The notes under the pieces were generated by a model. It did not search any database, was not told the origin of the DNA, and worked only from the letters and a program-made list of their open reading frames with translations. Both the position numbers and the translations under genes were made by a program. This document shows, piece after piece, positions 10,600 through 19,944 of a stretch of DNA of 64,000 bases. The stretch's first letter is position 1. Each line of letters begins with the position of its first letter. Source of the stretch: Limnanthes douglasii subsp. nivea (taxonomy: Eukaryota > Streptophyta > Magnoliopsida > Brassicales > Limnanthaceae); contig JAUPFV010000003.1 of the NCBI GenBank assembly GCA_036936605.1, forward strand, positions 149,762,997 to 149,826,996, in the 5' to 3' direction.

Positions 10600-11729
10600 C
10601 TTTTTACTTTACCACTAAAAGCGTTCAGAAAACTCGTACTATGTACCTTACAATATAGTTCAATAAATGATGGATACTAGATATTATTGAATGCATACAG
10701 TCAAGCCAAGTTTTGTCGAAGATTGCATTATAGAAAGTTGGATCATCCATCACCATGAAGAGTAAACAAACTGTTTTATTGAAATCCTCTTTAACAAGAA
10801 TAAAATACATATCAAACTCCCCGGTAACTTGATCCTGTGAAGTCAACAACCGTTCTTTCTAAATGGCATATGATGGGGGGACTCCATTAGAGGTTTCTTT
10901 TAACAATATATTAGTAGAACTTATGATATCTATCAGGACCCTCTAGATCCCAACACCTTCCAAATGTGCATTTATGAAGATGATATCTTCGTGAGATCCA
11001 GTAACATCGTAAAAGTCATCATCTTCAAAGATAATAGAAGGTAAGAAACATGGCTAAAGTGAGGCGACATTCTTGTTTAGAACTGCACTTCTAGGATCCT
11101 ACCATGGCTCTTCGTATATGAAATGGTGATCTCAAATATATAATCTCCCTTAATAATCCGTAGAAGCCCCACACACTCAATTTATCTCCATCCGAAACAA
11201 CACAAACCGCATGAATATCAGGGTCCAAATAAAGATAATCACCCTCATCCCCATCCCCAAGATAGCTTCTACCATATGATGGTCCTGGACGCGTTTGTTA
11301 AATCACATAATACCGCCTCATGACCGAAAGTTACAATGTTATTACTTTTTTTTTCGGACGACCATTTAGGTCCCCATTTCACCTACCCCGACAGAACCTA
11401 AACAATTCCTAACATTTATTTGATCCTCACTTTTGTTTTTTACGTACTGTACCATGTTTCTGTTATCAATCAGGCTTTGAATATCTTGCCTTAGAGCTAC
11501 ACAATCTCTTGTCCAATGTCTAGCATCATTGTTGTACTTGCAGAATTTCGTATTTCTATCATCTTAAAGTTTATTTATTGAGGGAGGAAATCTGAACTGC
11601 ATTTGACCCTTCGCCTTGTGAAAGTTTTCTACCACACTATCGGTTAGCTTGGTAAATTTTTTGTGCCTCATCTTTTTGTTTCTTTGGTTATCATCTAATC
11701 CGATTTGTAGCGGATTGTACTTGCTCATA
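10600..11729 (-). pseudogene. Ty3/gypsy gag and protease remnant (copy 1)
   Basis: The minus strand opens at an ATG at 11729 (MSKYNPLQIG). Near 11560-11470 is a zinc-knuckle-like block FCKYNNDARHWTRDC followed by VALRQDIQSLI, as in gag of Tat-type elements (CKYHxxxGHxTxDC). Near 10950-10910 the protease segment reads LIDIISSTNIL where functional elements have LIDTGSSANIL, so the catalytic DTG is lost. A 74-codon block (10849-10625) contains VMDDPTFYNAIFDKTWLDC, corresponding to the region after the protease core (APSSYNAILGRPWL). Stops and shifts are numerous. Copy 2 equivalent: about 55560-56693. Confidence 0.75.
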
Positions 11730-12990
11730 GTTAATTATTTAAAAAGAGAAATATTGGACTTGTGTTTTAGGAGGTAAATAAATATGATATGTGATTTAAT
11801 GTTATTGCACTACGTGATATTTTCGATATGTAACCAAAGTAACAATGGAAATCAAAACTGAAAGATGATAATTGTGCATAGGTTGGTCTTTATGAATTAA
11901 CCGCAGACACATATTCCTTAATCCTATATTTCAATTCTACCTACTCCAGAAAAACCTTGAGTGTGAGAGACTTTTTTATAATATCCTCTGCTATTACCCC
12001 CAAGAAAAGTATATGTCTGAAAGAGAAATAAGACACGTCCTCTTTGAAATACTCAAGACTCTCCCAATTCCTGGACATGCAATCAATAAGATATTTTCAA
12101 CAAACTGATAACTAAAACGTGGTCACGACATATCAAAACTAGTAAAAGACCTCGGGTCCAACGGGTTGAACCTTGTCAAAGTATTACTCTAAAGGTTCAT
12201 TGATTAGCCATACTAATGTATAAAAATCCAGTAGTGTTGCTTCTGTTAGTCTATTCTAAAGAACAAGTTATAAATTGTGTTCGTGAGTTTGGAGGTTTAA
12301 ATCACTCATCGTTATATATATTTAGTGTAATAAAGATACAAATATATGGTGGTATGATTTATCTAGAGAGAAAAATTCAACTTGTCTTATTTTTTAGAGA
12401 GAGACAGAGCGCAGAATAGTAGATAAAAAATGAGAGAAACAAAGAGATCCGTAGTTGTTTCTATAAGCTAAATGAGCTTTGTATCAAAAGAAGATTTATT
12501 ATCTTAGTTGTGTTTGAGAGAGTCTTCTTGTAACATTTCTATATAAAACAATTGTGTTTGTTGTCTGTAAATGTAGGATCTCTTCACAACCGAACCACGT
12601 TAAATCTGTCTTGTGTGATTAGTTTTAAATTATATCCTTATATATACTTTGTGTTGGAAGGTTCATAGAACCACGACTCTATTTTCATCTTGCCAAACTT
12701 GTAAGGGTTCATAAAGCTAAGGTATACTGCCAAATCGTATAGCTTAAATCTTATGGTCTCGGCTAACAACATATGCCCAAATATTATGATTACCCTAAAC
12801 TAATAATTATTTGAGTTGTAAATAAATATAAAATGTTTTAGATTAGAAGAAGGCATACATACCCATGTTTGTTAGTTAAAATCAAAAGAGATACTACTAT
12901 TTTTATTATTAAAAACATATAAAACTATATATCTTGAGACAATGAGTTTGATATTTTAATATTTTCAAAAAATAGTTAAATATTTTTAAG
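11730..12990. other. LTR-like and AT-rich sequence left of the MULE
   Basis: No gene is supported. About 12200-12660 resembles a plus-oriented LTR in style: a TCTATATAAAAC TATA-like box near 12540, then CCGAACCACGTTAAATCTG. Its partner is not seen. It could instead belong to the decayed gypsy element. The last 55 bases are the left half of the dispersed AT-rich repeat broken by the MULE. Copy 2 equivalent: 56694-57955. Confidence 0.35.
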
Positions 12991-13100
12991 AGAAAAGTAC
13001 CTGAAAATACCCACTCAACTATCTTATTACCCGGCGGTACCCGCTTTTAACATAGTGTTACTTAATACCCAGACTAATAAATTGGACAAAAATACCCTTT
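12991..13100 (+). repeat. Left terminal inverted repeat of the MULE
   Basis: About 110 bases from GAGAAAAGTACC. Blocks shared with the inverted right end include TCAACTAT, GTTACTTAATACCCA and AATACCC. Similarity is partial, perhaps 60-70 percent, so this is an old or long-TIR element. Confidence 0.75.
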
Positions 13101-13269
13101 CACTATATATACCCCTTTTTCAGATCCAACCCACTTTTTCGACCTTCCTATCACCCTAAACAAACGCAAAATTCTAATTTTAGAAACCACCAGAAAACAA
13201 ACCGTTCGAATTCGTGATACTCTCTCTCTCTCAAACCCAGAAACCCTACAGCTTCTCACCGTTCGCACC

Positions 13270-13400
13270 TTCGACACTATCGCACCGGTCAGCCTCTTTT
13301 ACTCAGTCAAACTACACACCTTCAATCTCGTTCAACAAATTTGTCGTGAAGTCGTCTCTGAAAGCTTCAATCTCGTTCTCCGACCGGTGAAATTTAACAG
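13270..13400 (+). other. Probable 5' untranslated exon of the Ulp1-like gene
   Basis: A spliced leader is suggested by the donor AACAG|GTATGC at 13400/13401 and the acceptor TTTGTGCAG at 13909, six bases before the start codon. Sequence upstream has TATATATACCCC near 13106 that could act as a TATA region. The intron between (13401-13909) carries several TTCGCA motifs. Confidence 0.5.
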
Positions 13401-13914
13401 GTATGCATTATCGTGGAAAGTGTACTTTTTTCGTTCTTGACGAATTTGAACCACTTTTTTCTCTTAATTCACGATACGCGTTGCTTTTTATACTAGAATG
13501 AAGTATCTACTGACGATAGTTGCTCAGTTTATGGGTTTATAGTCGAAGCCAGGGTAGAATTTTAGTTGCATGTAATACTGATACTCTCCTGAGAAATATT
13601 ATGTATGTTAGATCTGCATTAGGTAATTCATTGTTGATTTTGGTGTTCGTTGCATAATTCCCAGATCCCTGCAACGTGCATGTAAAAAGTGTAACAGTTC
13701 GCACCCTGATCACCCACAATGCAAGCAATTCGCAGCTCGATTGCATGTTTATACTTATTTACAAACAATTCACAGCTTGAGCTACCTAATTCGCATCATA
13801 CCAGATCTTATTTCGCAGCTTGTCTGTGAAGCCAATATTTATATGTATGCATTTCGCATCTTGTGATGCGAATTATTTGTGACACTCCAACTGATTTGTG
13901 TTTGTGCAGAAAGT

Positions 13915-16568
13915 ATGACAACAAAACCTAGCTACTACAGATCAGGGTTGGTGAGCCTTCTGAAGCTACTCAAAGACATGCGTATTACAAGGGCGCACAT
14001 TGAAGCTGCAAGAAACACACCCTTCTACACACTGCTGAAAACGGCTTTCCAAATCCGTAATGAGGCAGAGCTGCCAAAGAAGAAATTCTACTCAATCATT
14101 CAGTATATCATCGAGCAATTCTCCGTGGATAGAGACGCCTTTAGGATTGGCAACAAGTATGTAAAGCTAACTGAGAACGATGTCAAGATCATATCCGGCT
14201 TGAGGCATGGCACCGAGAAAATCCAATTAACAAAAACCGGAGCTTTTCACAACAAGTATGCACCCGGCGAGGAGGACGAATCATGGATGATGAAGAAATA
14301 CTTCATGGGTAAAACTGGCAGGAAAGTAGCAGCTAGTAATACCAAAACAATAACAAATGCCATTATAAAGGTACGTCTAAAATTGACTTCATCTTTATAA
14401 AGCAAGATTCTGTACATTTCTAACATAGCATGTTATCATTGGTTTTACAGGAGGGTATAGCGAAGGCCATAAACGAAGAAGGGGAGCATGAGTTGGAAGA
14501 TGTTGCGAGGCTGTTGATACTGTTTTTGTGCTCCACACTATTCTACTCCGTATCTGGAGATATCCTGGGCTGGAGCACGATTTATTACGTTGAAGACCTC
14601 AACAGAATAAACAATTATGACTGGGCTGGATCAATACTGTACAAGCTTCGACAGTCTATCAGGAGTTGTTTAGCAGTAGAAAGAGCTGATAAAGTTGTCG
14701 GCTGCGTCGCCCTTGTAGTTGTAAGATTCATCTATTCAATATAAAAATTAGTTATGTACAAAGCATCTTGTTGATAAAACTTGTCCCCATGCAGCCCTTC
14801 ATCATGGAGCACACAACAATCGGCCATGAGGTAGCAAAGCCAACATTGATACCAAGGTTTTTCAAATGGTTGGGATTAGAGTGCCAAGCATCAACCATGA
14901 CATATCTTCTTCGAACACCCTTGCTGGATAATGACCAGGTATAAGCTTTATATATGTATTGAACTGGGGGTGCAAACAGTTCGCAGCATATCATGCGTTT
15001 TGCTTAGAAAAATGTATCAATCATTTCGCAGCCTGATATGAATTTTACCTCGCAGCTTCTTTTTCTACACAGTTCGCATCATATAGTTTTACACACATTT
15101 CGCAGCTCTGCATGCATCAACCATTTTCGCAGCCTGACATAGATACTTAGTTCGCAGTATATGGTTTACACTTAGTTTACAGCATATGGTACACATAGTT
15201 CGCAACATATTGTCCCATACACATTTCGCAGCTCAGAATGCGAATGCTTTGCAACTCTAACATGATTAAAACCACACAGTTCGCATCATATGATGCGAAC
15301 TGTTTATAAAAAACAATTTGTTTCTCTACACCCTCATACTTTCGAAAGAATTAATTTACTTACATGTGCATCTGTTGGTAGGTTTTAGAAGGTCCATTAC
15401 AGCTTACCGAGGCTGAAATTGAAGCTTTGGGAGAAAGAGAAGATGGTGAAGATGCAGAAGTAACGGAACCTACTTCACCGGAAGAAAGACCTAGGAAGAG
15501 GACGAAAAGCACAACATCAAAACCAAAACAAAGGAGACGAGCATCACGGAATGTAATGAATAAGGTGATGTCTCCCACACTCGAACATCCAACACCACCC
15601 GAGCCATCGATTCCACCACCAAGACTCCCCAAGAAAACGATTTCACCACAACCGAAAGGAAAATCCATGCAAGAGCCCTCCGACACCGACACAACCAGTA
15701 TGAGTGAAAAAATCAGTGATTATTTATTCAAACGCAGAGAACCTAATCCCGATATTGCTGCTCAATCAAAGCGTTTGAAAACATACGCCGATGAGAACAA
15801 GTACGAGCGAAAAAATAGACAAACAGGCCAGAGAAGTAAGTATGACTTGAACCTTAAATAATCACTACAATCAGCACTTAATATGTTTATAAAAAGTTTG
15901 CTATCATTTTTGCAGCTGAAAGAATTGAAACGCAAGATAGCGGAACTTGAAGCACAACAACTCCACAATGCTATCTCTCTGCCAATTTGCCGTAGTGAAA
16001 GCCCAATAAAGCAGGTACCAGCAGCACTTCCAGAGGGACAAAAATCCACTGATAAGCAAGCATCCGTGTCTAATGCTGATCAGCACCATGCTGATGGAGT
16101 ACTGCCGGAAGAAAGGGATGATGATGCCCACAATTCACCCATCATGGAGACACATACAGAGGAGGTAGATAATGTAAATAGATGATATGATGTTATCAAA
16201 CAAATATCAGGACTCTTGTGTAGTCCTGTCCAAACGTTTCGCAGCTTGAGCTGCGAATTATGTAATAAACTGGTGGTTTGGTTATTACACAATTCGCATG
16301 ATGAGCTGCGAATTGTTAGGAATGTATAACATAGATATCAGGTCAGGATGCGAAATGTGATTACACAATGATTAACTTATGCTTAACCCTTCCACCCTTT
16401 TGTTTTTTTTGTATGAAATAGGAGACCGAAAGCCAACAACAACACCAGCAGAAACAACAAGACCAGCAGCAACAACAACAACAACAGCAACAAGAACAAC
16501 AGCAACAACAACAACAACAGCAACAACAAGAAGAACACCCCCAGCAACAACAACAACAGCAACAAGAA

Positions 16569-16599
<31 letters not shown>

Positions 16600-18955
16600 A
16601 ACAGCAACGAGAAGAAGAACACCCCCAGCAACAGCAACAAGAAGAAGAAGAGCAACAACACCCCCAACAACAACAACAACAACAACAGGAACAACAGCAA
16701 TAACAGCAACAACAACAACAACACGAACAGCAACAACAAGAAGAACACCCCCAGCAACAACAACACGAAGAACACCACCAGCAACAACCCCAGCAGCCAC
16801 AGGTTCAACACAAAGACCGGCAACAAGAACAACAACAACAAGAGCAACAAGGACAACAAGAACAACAACAGCAGCAACAGATAACCTTGGCGAAGAGAGA
16901 AAGGCTAACTCAAGAGGTAGCACCTCAAGAGTCAAAACCTGTCAATCCCGGTGAGAAGACAGAACTACTCAGCCAGGAAGGACCATCCTTAGAAGACAAA
17001 ACCACTTCTTCGGTGGAACCTCAAAGACCAACGGTGCTGTCAGCAAAGTCAGAATTGCTATGCCAACGTCAAACTGTAGGCCCGGTAACAAATCAACTGC
17101 CAGCTCCAGAGTCCCACGATAACACAGTAGGTTTACCTAATGCTTTTGTTGATGGTATTTACACTCAAGTTTCACAGATATTTTTAAATGAAATTGATAA
17201 TGTATATTACGATTCTATAGTACAATGGTCTTTGGAGAACATATCGGAGGATGACTTTTATGATTTCTGCCGACACGATCCAGATCCTATGCCGAACAAG
17301 TCAACGGCAGTGGTTGTCGCTGACCGTGCGGTAAGGCCTACTTATAATGATTTCGCATCATAACATAATATTTGTGTCTAATGCTGATTGGGGTATTACA
17401 AACGAATATCAGGGTAGGATGCGAACTGTTTAGTGGAACCTCGAACAGTTCGCACCCTACCCTAATAGATACTAAGATGCGAACTGTTTGGACTCGTTGC
17501 ACTTATAAACCACTGACGCCCTTCGACTCTTGATTTTTGTTATTTACTAAGCTCGAGCCCAGTAAAGAGATAGAGCAGCCAAGTTTTGCGCTACTGACAC
17601 AAACGCAGCCTCAATTGGCAGAGGAAGAAGAAGAGTTCGTAATTACAATGCGGGAATCGCCAGTAGTAGAATACAGCGACTCGCCAAAGAAAACAAAAGT
17701 AACTGACCGTATCGATCTGGCAGAATACCAAAAAATACAGTTGGTTAAAGCCTACGAGAGCGACACCCCTGATCCAGTGGTATGGCAGTTACCGGAGTCC
17801 AAGTTTACATACGGAATCAGGGTGCAAGTGAGTGATGTCATGGCACTACCTTTAGAACTGGAGCTGGACGTAAAGGTATCCAATTGTCAACCAATTTTAT
17901 TTTCAATGTTTCAAATATGTATTCTATATTTAACATAAATCTACAACTCCTTTGTTAGTTTATCGATGCTTGGATTCGAAAGATGCTTGAAGATGCAGAC
18001 TACAAAGTTCCATGCACTAAAGCTAAAGGAGAGCATCACGACGCCATACTGATTTCGGGCATGACTGCGGTAAGTTTAGCTCACGTAAATTGAACAAAGT
18101 TCTCAGAAATATTCTCACTTTAATATACTCTTGCTTGGATGCAGCAACAAATGAAAGCAGGGTGGCAAGTGGAAAATTTGGTGGACATGGCTTTTAGGAA
18201 GGGGCGCAAAGCAGCCAACATCATCATGGTTCCAGCGTGCACCGAGACGAAGGACAATGTAAACCACTGGACGTTGCTCGTCATCGACGTCGACGGAAGG
18301 ACAATTTCAAACTACAATTCTCTTCTTCCTAAGCTTCATGCCATAGACACCACCACAAGGACACCTGCACTACTGGTAAATATTCCAAACTATACACTTA
18401 AATCTGAACACATTTTAAGTATGCATGCTGCAAAATGAGATCTGGTATGCTACGAATTGTGAGTAAACAAGATGTTTTTTCGCAGCCTGTCCATAACTCA
18501 ATTCGCAGCCTATCCATGTTGGATACAATTCGCAGCCTGTCCACAACTAAATTCGCAGCCTATCAAGGCTGTCATACAATTCGCAGCCTAAGATGCGAAT
18601 TGTGTTGGATTTATTGTCGTATAATTCGCAGCCTCAGGATGCGAATTGTATGTCACCAACTGTTTTTGTTTTTGTGCATATTCCTAACACTAATTATTAT
18701 ACACAGATCAAATATTTGTTGGATAGAGGATTCCTACCCAAATATACTACAGGGTGGAAGGTGAAAGTGGAAAGAAGCATCCCACAACAAAAGCGAGGCA
18801 GCGTGGACTGTGGTATCTTCGTCTGCAAATATGCAAGGGATATTATTGAACATGGATCAGTGCAGAAAAAATACGATGCAGATATGGTAACTGCCTTCAG
18901 AGCAGAAATGTTCTATTACTTTTTAAATGACAAAGACCGCATCGCATATGGCTGA
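13915..18955 (+). pseudogene. Ulp1-like (C48) cysteine protease gene of the MULE, copy 1, broken
   Basis: Ten coding exons with GT-AG introns can be read: 13915-14370, 14451-14720, 14795-14938, 15382-15835, 15916-16173, 16422-17330, 17552-17875, 17959-18069, 18145-18375 and 18707-18955, about 1134 residues. Without one inserted base every exon is a multiple of three, so all introns are phase 0. The N-terminal third is of the type found in plant Ulp1-like transposon proteins. Exon 5 is probably coiled-coil. Exon 6 opens with a long Gln-rich tract. The last two exons hold the protease core: His in NHWTLL (codon 18265), Asn in SNYNSL (18316) where Asp is usual, and Cys in VDCGIFVC (18809). Lesions are an extra A in the A6 run at 15810-15815 and a TAA at 16701-16703 inside the Gln tract. 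SUMO-type deconjugation is known for the family; activity here is unlikely. Confidence 0.85.
16422..16880 (+). repeat. CAA/CAG-rich tract coding for polyglutamine
   Basis: About 150 codons dominated by CAA and CAG with interspersed Glu, His and Pro blocks (EEHPQQ repeats). It lies in exon 6 of the protease gene. Copy 2 (61402-61837) differs in length and internal order, as expected for replication slippage. In copy 1 one CAA has become TAA at 16701-16703. Confidence 0.93.
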
Positions 18956-19109
18956 TTCGTGTATTGCTTGTAAATATATCTGTTGCTTGTAAATACATCT
19001 GTCTGTTGTAATTTTTAGTTTTGTTGTGCATACATAAACAAATTACATTTTCACATCTTTGAATACTCCTTATCTTATAGTTCGCATCATAACCTGATAT
19101 ATATAATGG

Positions 19110-19328
19110 TTGATTATGATCCTGGTAGTTTACTCTGGTATGTATGAACAGTTCGCAGGTGGTCCATCAAGGACAAAATTTTTAAGCATGATGGACGTAG
19201 ATATTGAAGTTGAAGAGAAAGTGGAAGAGAAAGAGAAAGTCGAAGACAAAGAGGAGAAAGACAAAGATGATCAGCACAAAAAGGAGAAAGCGGAAGCAGT
19301 TGGTGATGAATCCTCTACCAACTGCTAG
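19110..19328 (+). CDS. Short acidic Lys/Glu-rich frame between the MULE genes (doubtful)
   Basis: A 72-codon frame lies just after the protease gene. Its second half is charged (EEKVEEKEKVEDKEEKDKDD) and follows GGPSRTKFLSMMD. The segment follows a CAG that could be an acceptor, so it could be an alternative last exon of the protease gene. It may also be chance low-complexity sequence. The copy 2 equivalent lies outside the window, so conservation cannot be judged. Confidence 0.25.
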   Translation: MIMILVVYSGMYEQFAGGPSRTKFLSMMDVDIEVEEKVEEKEKVEDKEEKDKDDQHKKEKAEAVGDESSTNC

Positions 19329-19944
19329 AGTTGGTTTTTGTTTTTTGTTTTTTTGAAATGCAACTAACTAGCAATAGTAGCTTGTACTGATATGTGTAAA
19401 CAGTTGTTAGTTTCTGGAAATATTGTAATCCTCCTTTTTGTAATCCAACTTGTTAACAGAATTTCAATGATATAAAGGATTCGCATCCAAATACATTTTG
19501 CACTTCCTTCGCATGTTAACCTGCTATATTACTTATTTTCAACCTTACTGAATATCCTGGTATTTTTATAAATGACAATTGGCAGCTTATCATATGACAA
19601 ATATCAGGACTTCTAATTGATCTCCATTCGCATCACAATTTTGGCCCTACTTCGCAGCCTATCATGCGAAACGTAAGATATGATAAATGTTTGATATAAT
19701 TTTACCAGCGATTCGCATCCTGTTGAAATTTCACATAATTGCACATAATTCGCATGTAATCCTGATAGATGTTTGTAACAATACACCAACATATTTTACA
19801 TGATTCGCAGCACAGGATGCGAAATGATTACAACTCCAATAGTGGCAGATACAAAAACACAGGAATGTACAAATGTTTAGTTTGCTGTACAGAACAATAA
19901 CTATGCTACAAAAATAAATGTGATATGGCCAACCAGAATTGTCC

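Larger units (their letters stand above)
1..19048 (+). repeat. Large direct duplication, copy 1 (left edge outside window)
   Basis: This whole stretch matches 45113-64000 in the same orientation and order. Position 1 pairs with 45113 and position 19048 with 64000, so the spacing falls from 45112 to 44952 through net indels. Over the first 700 bases I see about seven substitutions, roughly 1 percent. Inserted elements (copia-type LTR element, decayed gypsy element, eIF4A-bearing LTR element, MULE left half) sit at the same places in both copies, so the duplication is younger than all of them. The left edge of copy 1 and the right edge of copy 2 are not visible, so a tandem unit of about 45 kb is possible but unproven. 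Confidence 0.97.

Noticed and set aside
16372..16935. Long minus-strand and alternative-frame open readings rich in Val, Leu or Thr over the CAA/CAG tract (and the same at 61339-61907)
   Set aside because: They are shadows of the CAA/CAG repeat: the other five frames of such a repeat are also open and give Leu, Val or Thr runs. The Gln frame continues the splice pattern of the protease gene.
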